Positions 10,397 through 23,070 of a DNA stretch of 64,000 nt are shown here, in pieces. Location: contig OY987242.1 of assembly GCA_963920765.1 (NCBI GenBank), positions 36,108,002 to 36,172,001 on the forward strand, given 5' to 3'. The notes beneath the pieces are model-generated. The model had not been told where the DNA came from. It saw nothing but the letters and a program-made list of their open reading frames with translations, and searched no databases. The position numbers and the translations under genes were made by a program. The DNA is from Ulota crispa. Its lineage: Eukaryota; Streptophyta; Bryopsida; Orthotrichales; Orthotrichaceae. Every line of letters starts with the position of its first letter. Position 1 is the first letter of the stretch.

Positions 10397-11116
10397 CCCC
10401 TAAAGATCCTAGAAGCATTTTTTAGGTACATAGCAATTTTGGGCAACTCACGTCAAATTGATTTTTCATTTTTCTTCTTTGAAAATTTCACACATGATGT
10501 GCCCAAGGAGTAGCTTTAAGGTCCAACAATTTTCATAACTTTTGACTACATGATTCAAAAGTTATTGCATGATATATAGTTTTTTTAAAACTATGGGCAA
10601 TACAGGGTAGCTGAAAAAACTTCTGTAAAATTTACATTATTATTGTTGAGTTTTTTGAAACTGGTAATTTAGACTTTTATACATAATAAGCTTTGAGTCA
10701 TTTGATTTCAATTGATGAGATGAAAGTTATGAGAAGTTTTAGTTTGGGGGTAGGTATGGAGTGTCCTAAAACCATACCCACAAACTAAAACTTCTCATAA
10801 CTTTCATCTCATTAATTGAAATCAAATGACTCAAAGCTTCTCACGTATATACAAGTCTAAATAACCGATTAAAAAAAATAGTAATAATAATGTAGATTTC
10901 AAAGAAGTTTTTGAGCTACCCAGAGTTCAAAAAAAAAAAAACATATCATGCAATAACTTTTGAACCATGTAGTCAAAAGTTATGAAAGATGTTGGACTTG
11001 AAAGCTACTCCTTGGGCACATCATATGTGAAATTTTCAATGAAAAAAAATAAAAAATATGTTTGTAGTGAGCTGCCCAAAATCTTGTCCCCCGTAGGGAC
11101 AATGTATTTTTAGAGG
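10397..11116. mobile_element. TTAA-flanked palindromic MITE (copy 3)
   Basis: TTAA at 10393-10396 and 11117-11120, left end CCCCTAAAGATCC. The interior is a nearly complete inverted repeat centred near 10765, where AAACTAAAACTTCTCATAAC on one side mirrors the other. Closely related in text to the palindromic copy at 32946-33686. Confidence 0.8.
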
Positions 11117-11199
11117 TTAATTTGGGAAAAACTGATTTTGGGACCTTTGGATTTTATGGTCTTGAAAGAATAATCAATAAACACTCTTTTGGGATGTAA

Positions 11200-11620
11200 G
11201 GGCATCTGCAATGCACATCTGCAAACAATCCCTACATTGGGCGTGTGGAGGGATGTTCCATGAGGCCTTGCATGTGCATGGTCTTTAAAATAAATTATTC
11301 CAACCCGCAATAGGCAATCCAAATGTCAAATGGACTTTTTAGTTATTTAAAGAAAGAAAGTTAAAACTATACACTGTTCATTGAACATAGGGGAAGTTTG
11401 AATTGATTGCTAGGCTTAAAATGGTTGACAATAATGATTTACCTACCGAAGCTAACATACAGGCCCTTCACATTTTGCAAACTTGCCAGACCTTGGGCCT
11501 TGGATATCAAGACTGTGGAAGTGCTAGGACCAGCAACGATTGCATTGAGGCACAATTTTTTTTTCAACCTCGGCAAAAGTGCTGATACATGCAATATTGC
11601 CGAGTGCATTGCAAATGCTC
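11200..11620. mobile_element. Tourist-like MITE with TAA duplication
   Basis: TAA at 11197-11199 and 11621-11623. Ends GGGCATCTGCAATGCAC and, reversed, GAGCATTTGCAATGCAC. Features match PIF/Harbinger MITEs. Open frames inside are short, in overlapping phases and not credible genes. Confidence 0.8.
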
Positions 11621-11747
11621 TAAGAACTCAAAAGCCCCAAAGCTAGGTTTCCCCCAAATTAATGAATACTATGTTTAAGGTTTGAAACACCACTTTTTTC
11701 TTTTTCTTTTCCTATCTTTCTTTCTTTTTGATCAACAAGATTATTAA

Positions 11748-11988
11748 CCCCTAAGCGCCCCAACACCCCAAGTTTAGCCTCTCCATATTCAACAATTTGT
11801 TGACTTTGACTCATTAAAATTTTTAAATCATGTAATGAATGCTTACCAAAAATTTCATACACTTGTAGACCCTAAGCCTCATGCAATATTAACGGCTAAG
11901 TCTTCTAGATGTTGTTTTTGAACTTACTACACTAGATTATTTGCAATGAGGCCCAACACGGCATGAATTTGGACTAGGCGCTCAGGGG
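11748..11988. mobile_element. TTAA-flanked MITE (copy 4)
   Basis: 241 bp; TTAA at 11744-11747 and 11989-11992; ends CCCCTAAGCGCCCC / GGCGCTCAGGGG. Confidence 0.8.
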
Positions 11989-12004
11989 TTAAGAGATCAA
12001 TACG

Positions 12005-12215
12005 TACTAATCATAATTTCTTTTCTTTTCATTCTTATTATGTTATGTTCTTCTCTTCTCTTATCTCAACGTTTATTTTCTTTTGTTCTCTTATTTTCTT
12101 TTCACCTCTCTTTGTCTCTCTTCTTCTCCGTATACTGTATATATATTTTTCCTCATTTCTTCTCTCTTTTCCCCTCTTTCCTTTTCATGTAATTGAGTTT
12201 TTTTTTTCCCCCAAA
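12005..12215 (+). repeat. Polypyrimidine tract
   Basis: About 200 bases of almost pure C/T runs (TTCTTTTC, CTCTTCTTCTCC and the like). The plus-strand open frame through it is an artefact of composition. Confidence 0.7.
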
Positions 12216-12309
12216 AACTTGGAATTCAATGGCCATGACTACTCATAAGAAATGTAGAAGGGGAGACTTGCAATGTAAATTCAAAGGTGGACTTTGTGTA
12301 AAGGAAGGA

Positions 12310-12600
12310 AAGAGTGATGAGCACAGAGGTAAGCTATTTTGTGAGTGTAGAACGGTGAGCCTATGAGCGGTGAGCCAAGATTTTGTGAGCGAGAATCAAC
12401 TTTGAGCTCAAAATTAATGGAAATTTTTAAAAAAAAAACCAACAATTTTTCAAGAGATGAACATTTACAATGTGCAATCATAAGGTCCTATGTACACATT
12501 TATAGATAAAATTTAATATTTTGACAAAAAATTACGATCACGGCTCATGGTTCATGAATATGTACTCACGATATAGCATTCCCTGAGCACAAAGGCCTTA
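12310..12600 (+). repeat. Dispersed repeat F, copy 1
   Basis: The sequence recurs in reverse orientation at 26080-26300 (shared text such as GAGCTCAAAATTAATGG against its counterpart, and GGTGAGCCAAGATTTTGTGAG). Unclassified. Confidence 0.5.
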
Positions 12601-12908
12601 TGGATGCCCTAGGAACTTGAAATGTGTCGCCGCTTCTCTTCTGCCACCCAAGGATGTAGGCGTGTGGCACCAGTGCATTTTTTAGGGCGTCAAAGTTTTT
12701 GCCAGATCACAAATGTCTCCTTCTCATTTGATTATAATTGGAGGGACCAGCTCGCACTCGCCACTGCTTGTCAGAAGTGCTAAACTGGCTTCCTTTTGCC
12801 AGAAAAAAATGCCTTGTGTGGCATGTTGAATGAAGCATGTTCTCAACTCCCATAGAAAGACCAATGAGAGGCTTTATTTATTTAATTATTTATTCCCTTT
12901 TAATATAA
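12601..12908. other. No gene seen
   Basis: Mixed composition, no motif or repeat ends recognised. Confidence 0.4.
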
Positions 12909-13616
12909 TTTTTTGGGGAAATATAAAAAATGACCCTATCAAATGGCCTTATTTCAAAACTAGTCCTCACATTTTGAAAATATCAGAAATAGGCCTGAGC
13001 AAACACTTTGAGAAATAGTCGCTCTAAAAAACTTGTTCTCCATGGCATCTCTTCCATGAAAACTAATTTTCTCTTGGTAAATTGCAAAATCAAGAACAAA
13101 AGTTGAATCCAGGTCTTTGTAATCACACTCAAGTCCAAATCTTGAGGGATTCCACTTAACATCTTAATCCCTAAAGGACTATTGGCCCTTTTGGGGGTCA
13201 AATGGGATTTCGAGCATGTACTTACACCTAAATGACTCTGTGCAATTTTTTGAAACTTTTATGGATGATGGGGAATTCAAAGATTTACTTGGGCATTTAA
13301 TTTTTACTTCATTTTGACATTTATTGAAGAATTTAAAAATGAATATATAGAGAACTAGCAAGCTTGGGTAGCCCAAAAACTTCTTTAAAATTTTCATTTT
13401 ACAAAGACCTGGATTCAACTTTTGTTCTTGATTTTGCAATGTATCAAGAGAAAATTAGTTTTTGTGGGAGATATGCCATGGAGAACTAGTTTTTCAGAGC
13501 GATTGTTTCTCGGAGTGTTTGCTCAAGCCTATTTCTGATGTTTTCAAAATGTGAAGACTAGTTTCAAAATAAGGCCATTTGACAGGGTCATTTTCAATAT
13601 TTCCCCCCAAAAAAAT
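12909..13616. mobile_element. Foldback element, arms about 215 bp, loop holding a TTAA-element fragment
   Basis: The arms 12909-13122 and 13399-13616 are inverted copies (outer ends TTTTTTGGGGAAATAT / ATATTTCCCCCCAAAAAA). The loop contains the 5' part of a TTAA-type element. The right half, read on the minus strand, gives the same short frames as the left arm, which explains the apparent ORFs. Confidence 0.75.
13168..13398 (+). mobile_element. Truncated TTAA-type element (copy 14)
   Basis: TTAA at 13164-13167 followed by TCCCTAAAGGACTATTGG. The following text aligns with the element at 41395-42941, but the copy stops abruptly at the right arm of the surrounding foldback. It shows the uninterrupted site of the insertion present at 41448-42069. 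Confidence 0.65.
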
Positions 13617-13969
13617 CAACACAAAGCCTGATGCCATGACCACATACCTTGATTGGCTCCAATAGAACAAGGTAAATTTTAGGAAAACCTGAAAAAACAC
13701 CCCTACATTTTATTGTATATCAAAAAAATACCCTTGTTCAAAATTGCAAAAATATCCTTATTGGGGTTCTGTAAAGCACCTTTTTTGGAATGATACATTT
13801 AGCCGCATACACATTCAAGGCAATGCTTCCACAACCAATTTTGCAACTACTTAATTCATTAAAGGCAAATATACCAATTGTGAAAATGAGCATGCAAATA
13901 TGCAAATATACTTAGTTATTAGATGTATTGTTCAGCTCTAAGCTACTTGTTTGGTGGTAAATGGAAGGG

Positions 13970-14745
13970 AGACATTTTGACGTTCTTACTACCATCTCCA
14001 AGAACATGTCCAACTAGGAAACATAGTCTAAGTAGTGGTTTTTGAAGTATGTAGAAGCAAAGCAAGCTGTGAAGATGGAGAATGATTGCATGGTGCACAT
14101 GAGGGCAAATAAAGGCGACAATCTCACTAAAAGATTGCACTAGAATAGAGGACAAGCACAACAATGACAAGTTTTGTAAGAAACCACTAGAATAGGGTCA
14201 TCTAAGCTTTGTGAAATTGAAAATCCTTGCATGAGATTTGGCTAGGAGCAGCTGGTAGTTCAAGCACCCATGTGTGAATCCACAAGTGTAGCCCTTTACA
14301 TCAGCTACTAACTCCAATTTCAACGCTGCTTGTAATGCCTGATTCAACCATGGTTTCCTTGTAGTGACTACTATTGAAATTAGAGTCATTAGCACTTGTA
14401 AAGGGCTACAAGAACAAAAAGCTATGAAGGATATCACCTATAGTGTCACACAAGGGTGCTTGAATTCTGAGATGCTTCCAGCCCAACTTCTTGCATGGCT
14501 TTTCAAATTTACAAAGGTTGGATTACCGGCTGGTAGCAATTTCTTCCAAAACTTGTCTTCATTGTGCTCATCCTTTGCTCTTGTGCAATCTTTTAGTGAT
14601 TGTCGCCTTTGTTGCTCTCATGTGCACTATGCTGTTGTTCTCCATCATCATAGCTTGCTTCAATCCCACATCCTTTAGAAAGCACCATTCAAATTGCATT
14701 TTTTAATTAGACATGTCCTTAAAGATGGTAGTAAGTTACAAAAAC
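13970..14745. repeat. Inverted duplication, arms about 370 bp
   Basis: Sequence at 13970-14365 returns in reverse at about 14370-14745 (for example CTTACTACCATCT at 13985 and AGATGGTAGTAAG at 14723). Identity is moderate. Both arms translate to similar protein-like frames (shared GCLN...LL and LVQSFS), so a gene-like or repeat fragment was duplicated head to head. The transcript would form a long hairpin. Confidence 0.6.
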
Positions 14746-14755
14746 ATTGCCAAAA

Positions 14756-17202
14756 ACTATTATTAACTGCCAATTTAACAAAGACATGTATTGAGGTCAT
14801 TGCCACTAGATCAACGCATCCAAAAAAATGGTAAAAGATATCAAGTATTCTAGTTGGGCACTTACTCCTGGGCTTATTCTTATAAAACACCATAACCTTC
14901 TGCACGATTAGATGTACTATAAAGTTCTTTGCAAGGAGATTCAACACAAGAGTCTACTAGCACTAACCATGTCAAGTGCACCCAAAATCCTCAATTAAAA
15001 ATTGCATACACCACCATGACTTAGAATATTGCACTCAAAATCTTTGCCAAGTAATAAGCACAAAAGTATTATATTTGCTATCCTAGCTCAAGTTTTGACA
15101 TTAGTAGCGCAAATTGTTATGGGATTACCTTGAATTCCACATGAAGTGAAAATCTGCTACTCATGCTTAGACGCAATTGAAATTAAAAAGAGATAGTAAG
15201 TCAAAGAGACCTATCACGGCGTGTGAATGTGCAAAAGCAATTGCAACATATGAAATACTTGACATAAAGCATGTTACTATGTAGACAACAACAACGGCAA
15301 CAACGACACCACAAGAGAGATGTAAAATTTTAGTGCATCAACTTTGGCAAGTAAAGATGCGGATGCTTTAAGAGCTCTATGTTGAAAATTAAGGCTAAAA
15401 TTTTTGGAAAACATTTAAATGCTAAAAAAAAATGTCACCACTCTAATGCTAAGAATTGAATTTGCAAAGAATTGAAGGCCAATTTGTGATCTAGTTGGTG
15501 CTGTTAAATTTTGCTAAATACAATTTGAACTAACCAATTATTATTTTTGAACAATGAACATGGTAGGATGGAATTGAAATCTCTACTTGGTCTCTTTTTC
15601 TATTCCTTTTTTAATAGATTGTCAAGGCTAGAAACTTTGGCCTCAACTTTGTAGGTTTCAAGCTTAAAGACATCAAGAGAAAGATGTCCAAGGTTCCAAG
15701 TCCATTCTCACTTTAAAATGCCTAGATAGAAATAATCTTTGAAAGATTTGATACCAAGAAAATGGAACTTTTCTTCAAAAGTTTGAGTTTAGCAAAAAGG
15801 CAAATCCAACTTGCTCAGTTTAAGCATGTTTTCACTTACAATATTTAAGCATGATTCACATTTCTATTGTTCCTTTACAATCCAATAAATGTTGAAATTT
15901 GGAGTTATACTAGAGTGGAGACATGGAATATAGTGTGAATGCTCCTAGCCACTGCCATTGAACCTTGCTATGGTCAACATATTGAACAGTTTCACAAACT
16001 ACAACAAGTTCTAGGATTTTTTTTATATATGATAACCAAATTACAAAAAAAATTAATTTAAAAATTAAGTGTTTCCAATATTTGATTGTTTGTTCAATCA
16101 TTTCTTTTTTTAAATGACAAACAAAAGTAAATCTTATTTGCAAGTTACACTTTGTGAAACCTACTTTTTGAACATCCCAATCATTCACTTAAAAGTGAAA
16201 TGCTAAAATGTCAAGTGTTTTTCCATATAATTTGGCACACTTGGAATTGGGTGTTGATTACTATGAAAATACTCCACTTGCTTGGTTTCCTTCTCATTCC
16301 TTCTCATTTTGACATTTTTAAAGATTATGGTTATGGCCTCAATAGAGGGGTGATTGGGCCTTCAAACACATGAGAAATGACTCCTCTTCTTACACCTCTG
16401 TATTAGAATGAAGGATGCTTTACACTAGAAGTGAAAGCCATCAAAATGTAGGGCTATTTGTACCAAAATTTCAACATGTATGACTTAAGAAATGTCTCAA
16501 GCACTTATTTAAATAAAATAAAATGAAAGCAATCATATTTGGATTTGGAACTATGCAACCAACATAGAGCACTTGAAAAGCAAGCTAAAAATTAAACAAT
16601 TATCATGAGCCACTCCATGCCATGCTTAAGGAAAACAATCTAATAATGGCACGACACACTTTCATTTTTTATGAACTTCAGATATTGATAATTACAAATT
16701 TAAAAGATATTAACATATTTAGCTAGTTGTTTAGAGTGCTGCATTGGCAATGTTCCAAGGGCAAGCTTTCATGTTGTATTTGAATTGGCCATTGTGATTG
16801 GCTTTTATCGACTTTGGAAAACTTAGGAACCCAAAATTCCTATGATTGTTGCTAAATTTTTTGATAGAACACCATTACCAAATTTTTTTGCTATTGTTTC
16901 TTAACACACTCTACTATGCGTGTCTTAGTAACTTCTTTGTGTTTCCACAATTCTCTTGTTTCAAAGCAGCGTGGAAGTTGGCCCTAAGATTATTGAAATT
17001 GCAAAGTACCTTCTAAAAATTAAAGTTATCATGTATTACAAAGTGATAAGTTTTTTCAAAACACATAAAACAATTGGTAAATAATATTAATAGCAATAAT
17101 TTGTTTTGGTTTTTTAGAAAATCTCCGTATCATATGGCAAATTAATCAAAGCAATTGGAAATCTTACTCTGATGAGCCATTAGGTTAATTTACACTAGGA
17201 GT
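14756..17202. other. AT-rich stretch, no gene seen
   Basis: No coding frame of note, no clear element ends. A short minus-strand open frame at 15910-16188 lacks any motif. Confidence 0.5.
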
Positions 17203-17206
17203 TTAA

Positions 17207-17450
17207 CCCTAGGCCGCCATGCTGATAGTTTTTGTCTGCTCGGAATTGAAAAGCACTTTTTTTTGTTGTAACAGTGAATTGGATCTGCTCTTCCAATTTG
17301 ACAACAAATCTCACATTGCCCCCCCCCCTTGGCAATCACATCCAATGCAAGATATTGAAAATTTCATCCACAACAATGTGGGAACATAATTCCTTGCAGT
17401 AAGGTACTGGAGCATCTCCTTCATGCAAACAAGGGTTGGGCGGTGAAGGG
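17207..17450. mobile_element. TTAA-flanked MITE (copy 5)
   Basis: TTAA at 17203-17206 and 17451-17454; ends CCCTAGGCCGCCATGC / GGGCGGTGAAGGG; 244 bp. Confidence 0.75.
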
Positions 17451-17454
17451 TTAA

Positions 17455-19174
17455 TCCTTCAAAACTTAACCAAATAACTTAGCTCATGTGACCTCAAATA
17501 TGCTTCAAACACTTATTGTGATAAGAATATAAAAGAAGCCTTTTGCTTTTATCAAGTTTGAAGTTGCTATCAACTAGGAGTTGAAGGCATTTTGAAGCTC
17601 AGCCTACAAGTTCAAATCTACTCCTTTGTTGGTTCAATTTATGAAATCAGCTCTAGGGCCTTCACACTAGCTAGAGGTCAAGATTACAATTTGAAATTGG
17701 GTGTACTAATACAAAAAAGACAAGATCTAATAAGGATTCAAGGTCAAGAGTTGGACCCATCACAAATAGAAGGCTAATCCAAAATTCAATTATTTTGGAA
17801 AATAGGTGTTTTCTTGAATAGTTAACATTACAAGATAGAATAGAAATCTCAACAATTATACTTAGTCATCTTTTTTTTATTTTTCCTCTTGTAAATTTAT
17901 GAGGTCTTGTAGCCATGGCTTGCACTTTTAACCTCTAAACTCTTGAACATAAAAAAAGTGGTCCTATTATACTCTTGTTTTAATGAGTGCTTCAAACTCT
18001 GAAAATGTAGCTGTTAAAATTGGTCATTATATTTGACACAATGTAATTTATTTTCTTGTGATTGGACAAGGAGACAAATTCTAGGTTCTAGTTCGATGAA
18101 ATTATCACTACATTGTGTGTGTTTTTGCTACATTGTGAGCTTTCTTATATTCTATAAAAGAAAATAAAACAAATTGTTTGAAAACTAGATGCAAAGGATG
18201 GCACAAGAATAAGAACTAAGGGGATGTTCAAAATATGTTCCACATCCTAGCTCTACAAGCCCAATTGTATTCCAAACTCATTGAGTTATAAAAGGAAAAA
18301 AAGGAAGATTAAAACAAAAATGGAATGTTTTAAGTAAAACAATTGTTAAAGATTTGGCTTCCAAATTAGGTTTTAGATTTTACTAAACCCTGTTTTTTAA
18401 AGAAAGTTTTGTTTCCATGAAGATGTTGCCATGTATGAATTCATAAAACAAATTAGAACTAGGAGACTTGTAACATAATGTGAAGACACAAGTCCTAGAT
18501 TTCAACCTCTCAAACAATTTAATGTCAACATTTTTTTAGAAATTAAACTTAAAATGTTGTATAATGCTACAAATCTTGATTTTCAATCTCTTGACCGATC
18601 AAATTGTGAGAAGTCAATGGAAACAAACACATAGAATGCATTCCATAATACTCAGTTTTCAACCTCTCCACCAATTAGATTTCAAGAGCTCAATAAAAAC
18701 AGGGATGTACTTTGAAGCTGTAAGTCCCAACCTTCAACATCTTGACCAATTATATTTTGAGAACCCACAAAGACAGAGGACATAGTATGAACAATCCAAT
18801 GTTTAGGATCTAGAAAGATTTAAAACTCTATTGGAAAAATCCAACATTTCCCATTTCCAGCTGGTTTTTTAAGCGCATGCACCATATATTGCATATATGC
18901 TCATAATATAATTGGACATTTTTTGGAAAATTTGGCTAGTTTTTATTTGATAAATTCAAATTCAATAGATTTTCCATTTCATTTGATAATTTCTGTTGAT
19001 TTTTTTTAAGATCTCCCTGCTCATTGCTCACCATTCACATCCACATTGCTTCTAGTGCGCGGCCATGTGAAAGATGAGAGCAATGTCAAAGAGATTTTAA
19101 GCTCCATCAACAAAATCCGACATTTCTCATTTTGGACTGGTCTTTTGAGTGCACCACCGAAAGTTACATACACA
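17455..19174. other. No gene seen; dispersed repeat G at 18200-18450
   Basis: Text at about 18200-18450 (around TTGAGTTATAAAAGGAAAAA) recurs in diverged form at 24700-24960, suggesting an old dispersed repeat. The rest shows nothing recognisable. Confidence 0.45.
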
Positions 19175-19183
19175 TTTATACTA

Positions 19184-19496
19184 AGGAAATTTTTATGGAA
19201 ACCCCTATAGTTTGTCATATTTGCATAGATTTTCCAAAAATTGCACAAATGCCCTTGATCCATAATTTTTAGACATTTGTTCTATTGTGCATAGCACTTC
19301 TTTCTCTCTTATGTGCACATTGTTTATTTTTTGTTCTATTGCACTCCTTGCTTTAACATTGGTCATGAAGAAAGTAAAGTGCACAACAAAACAAATGCTT
19401 GAAAATTATGATCCAAGGGTATTTGCACAATTTCTGAAAAATCAAGGGTATGTTTACAAAAATTACAAACTTCAGGGGTACCCATTAAATTTTCCC
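19184..19496. mobile_element. Mutator-like foldback MITE (copy M1)
   Basis: 313 bp; flanks TTTATACTA (19175-19183) and TTTATATTG (19497-19505) agree at 7 of 9 positions. Ends AGGAAATTTTTATGG and, reversed, GGGAAAATTTAATGG. The whole element is an imperfect hairpin. A 9-bp duplication is characteristic of Mutator-like elements. Confidence 0.7.
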
Positions 19497-19505
19497 TTTA
19501 TATTG

Positions 19506-20224
19506 TTATTAGATTTATTTTCAAAATTTTGACCAATTTTTTTATGATAAATTCAAAATTCAACCTGATGATTTTGTGGTATTGGTTGGCTAACTTTTTG
19601 TTTTTTTGTTTTGGATCACCCCGCTCGTTGATTGCGACTCTTTTTCTTCAATATGTGTATGTTTTTGTTTTGCATTACCCTTGGACTTCAAAAAGGCCAC
19701 CCACAGAAGGAGAAGAAGAAAAAAAAAAGCTGGTAAGTTACAAGGGCGGTGGCAGCAGCAGCAGTTCTAGAAGTCAGTTCTGCTCAAGGCCATTCAAATA
19801 AGTTAGGTAAGTATGAAAGTCCTGACTGCCCTTTTGAGGCTGAAAGATCAGTCCAATTTAGCAGGACAATACCTCAAGGACATGTTCGAATGGTGAAAGC
19901 CATTATTATTATTACTTTTAACATAATTTTAACATTTTTAAAAGAGGGTTCAAAGTTCAAACCACATGAGATGACCATTTTTTCAGTGCAAAGAAGGACA
20001 TGGTACGTGTGAGGCATTATTATGGGGTTACTTTAAAAATGGGTTGGAAGACCCCAGAGAGCTCCTTCTCAAGGGGCTTCCTAGATTGCAATCAGAACCA
20101 GCAAAATCACATGCTCTGCCTTCCAAAGACTTCAAGCTCTTCTACTGACTTCGAATATGATCGTGTAAGCTCCTTGTGGGTTGGATCCAGGATCCAGACT
20201 CCAGAGAGAACCGGCATTTAGGCA
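19506..20224. other. No gene called; short GCAGCA run near 19755
   Basis: Composition is more balanced from 19690 to 20230 and several short frames are open in different phases. No motif is recognised. Confidence 0.35.
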
Positions 20225-21475
20225 CGGTTCAGACCAACCACCTAAAGAAACACAAAAGTTGCACCTTGTCTTGTCTTTCATTCTCCAAAGCGCTTCCACA
20301 TCATTCAGGAGTGTTGGAGAAGAACGTTGTGACAAAGTAAGAGTATTTAGCTATTGGACAAGTGCGGAGCCACCCTAATTGCAAGTCCCAAAACTTCACT
20401 ATAATATTGTTTGTTGATGTGGCTATATTGGTTGGAGACCTAGCAAGTTGAAGTACTAGCCCCTAAATGCCCAAAGCACCCAATTTGGGTGTCCAAAAAA
20501 CTTCAAGAAACTTTGAAACCGTGTTGAAGGCACGGATTTTATTGTTTTCAGGTTTTTTTTTTGGAAAAGTTGTGTGCTAAAGTTAGCCTCACTGTTCAAA
20601 TTCAACTTCCTCCATATCTTATTCCAATTTTTTTGGTGGAAGGTTAACTGCAATCATGCATTTTGGTTTGTGAATAGTGTCATGAATAGTGTTGTGAATA
20701 GTGTCACAGAGCCTATGAGAAGTTGCCACATTGAAAAGATGGGCATCAAGTTGAGCAAAAGGTGAAGATTTCCTTTGGGCACTCCCTTGGGCAATAAGGG
20801 CCCTTTTTACTGAAATTTTGACATCCAACAAAATCTAAAAAAGCTTTTGGACTAATTTTAATTGGAATATCTTTGTTATATAAATTAGAATCCATTCACC
20901 GTTGAATTTTCCTTCATTCAAATTGATTTTTGGTCAATAATTGAAGCTAAAAAATTTCTTTGTATTAGGTGTTTGCACTTTGATAGTTGCATTGCAGGCT
21001 CATTTGTGAAACTATGGTCATGGATTTGGAAGGGGGGGCCATTCATTTTGAAGTAACAACAATAAACACTAAAGCATCCTAAGTGGCTACTTCCCAATTT
21101 TGTATCCAAAAGTTGCCAATTTGTGTTAGAAGTTTTGGGCGGCTCCAAAAAAAGCAAAAAATTCTATACTCATCATCATTCAATCACAAATATCTAAAAA
21201 TCTGCAAGGCCATTTTGGGTTATTTTTAAGTAGCGTCATCTAGAAGCCTTGAAGTTCAATGTTCAACAGTTACAATTTTGTTTTGATGTTTTATAATGAT
21301 CTTACAAGGACAATTCAAAAACTTCAAAAACGCATTCCAAAAACAAGAGATACACCCTTGGGCATTTAGGGGCTAGACAAGCCCTAAGTGTGAACACTTC
21401 AATGAACAAAACTAATATTTCAACCAATGACATTTGAGATAATTTTGTCTAGTTGCTAGTTTGAACCGAGCCTTA
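20225..21475 (+). repeat. Dispersed repeat E, copy interrupted by a TTAA-type element
   Basis: The outer parts 20225-20459 and 21377-21475 align with 7045-7400; the middle is the inserted element 20460-21372. Confidence 0.75.
20460..21372. mobile_element. TTAA-type element with CTAG target duplication (copy 6)
   Basis: CTAG lies at 20456-20459 and 21373-21376. Ends CCCCTAAATGCCCAAAG / CTTGGGCATTTAGGGG clearly belong to the CCCCTAAAGG family. The uninterrupted copy at 7045-7400 has a single CAAG at the matching position, showing directly that a 4-bp target was duplicated. No transposase frame. Confidence 0.85.
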
Positions 21476-21574
21476 ATGAATTGTGAGCTGGTTGAAATTA
21501 TAGGATAGCCAACTAGGAACTATTGGAAAAAATAAAAAAATAAATCTTCATTTTTAAAAAATTAACTATAATAT

Positions 21575-21981
21575 GGAGAAATTACAAACATGGGCATGAA
21601 AACATAAAATATTACAAATAGGGGCACAATTTCAAAAAAAGTTGTAATTTTTTGTAACTTTTTTTTGGTTTGGACATTGGTTGACTTAGACATATCACAT
21701 TAAATGTTAGCTAACTTCCAAAAAACTTAAAGGTCTTCAAAAATTGCCATTTCATATACTAAAGTTTCTTTATTTAGACTTGATTTGGAAAAACCTTTAA
21801 GATATTTGGAAATTAGCTAACATTTAATGTTATGTGCCTAAGTCAACCAATGTCCAAACCAAAAAACAATTACAACAAATTACAATTTTTATTGAAATCA
21901 AACCCCTATTTGTAATTATTATGAAAATGCGCCCCTATTTGTAATATTTTACGTTTTCATGCCCCTATTTGTAATTTTCCC
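21575..21981. mobile_element. Mutator-like foldback MITE (copy M2)
   Basis: 407 bp; flanks CTATAATAT (21566-21574) and TTATAATAT (21982-21990) agree at 8 of 9. Ends GGAGAAATTACAAAC / reversed GGGAAAATTACAAAT. The arms mirror each other almost to the centre. Confidence 0.75.
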
Positions 21982-21990
21982 TTATAATAT

Positions 21991-22730
21991 ACATGAAAAA
22001 CCAATTGAAAATGGAAAATGCTAGATTTTTAGACGTTGAAGCTAAAGTTACTTCTCAAATGCTAGTTGGATCGTGTTCATACTCTCTCACCTAATGAGTG
22101 GGGAGATTAGAAAAAGCATTAGAAAGTGAGCCAAATGAAACGGCAAAATTGTTGGTTGAAATTTGAAATCCCCAAATAAAAATCGGCCATGTTTTCCAAA
22201 ACATATAACAATAGTATGAGCATATAGGCAATGTCCAGTCCATAGGCTTAAAAAACCCATTGAAAATGATAAATGTTGGATTTTTATCAAGAAATCTCCT
22301 TAGATACTGATGGTGAGTTTTCATTAGTAAAGCAACGCTTGCCTCCATCTTTATCAAGTTCCTTGTTTTCTTTCAAATGGACCTTGGGGTGAATGTTTTT
22401 TAGAACTTCCACCTTGAAGCAAAAGTTTGAAAATAAGAAATTTACCATGGTAGGCCAAATTTAGGAAATTTGAACTTATGTTTGAATTCACAGACCCTCA
22501 ATTAATCTATCGAGAACAAATTGGGTAAAATTTGAGCAACTACAAGGTAGTGGTAATTATTTTTGTTTTTTGTTTGTTTTGTTAATAAATAAAAATGGAG
22601 CATTTCCTCCTTAATTAAGATCCATGCAAATGGAAAGAGGGGATTTGAGTAAAGATGGAGATGGGCACTAAGCTTACTAAAAAAAACTCACCTTAGATTG
22701 GTTCTAGTGCGCGGCTTTTGCATGTCTCAA
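21991..22730. other. No gene seen
   Basis: Short minus-strand frames at 22087-22357 overlap in two phases and show no motif. Confidence 0.4.
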
Positions 22731-23070
22731 GGTTGGGTCACACCAAACTGAAGTGGCGTTTTAAAACAACGTTTTGTAAGAAACAAGTTGTGCCGTTTAC
22801 CTTTGTGTGAAAAAGTGTATTTTTTGATTTTTTACACCTGCTTTTTTGGTTTGTTCAAAATTAGCGTTTTTTAGAGTCCACAAATTGGTGTCTCAAACCT
22901 CTTATTGTAAAATGGTGGAGAACTTATCTTTAGTGGTGGAAAGCTTATTTTTAGTAGAATAGTAGATGAAACCTTAAAAAATGATTGTTTCCTAATTTTC
23001 CACAAATACAAGTTACTTCTTCATCCATTTCAAACCAGTTGTTTTGACTCATGTGACCCCGACTTTGCAA
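22731..23070. mobile_element. GCCGGGGCCACA-type repeat (copy D2)
   Basis: Ends GGTTGGGTCACACCAAA and CATGTGACCCCGAC form an inverted pair; internal text matches 8342-8653 in reverse. Confidence 0.55.

Noticed and set aside
12045..12248. Plus-strand Phe/Ser/Leu-rich frame resembling a membrane protein
   Set aside because: It is the translation of a polypyrimidine tract.
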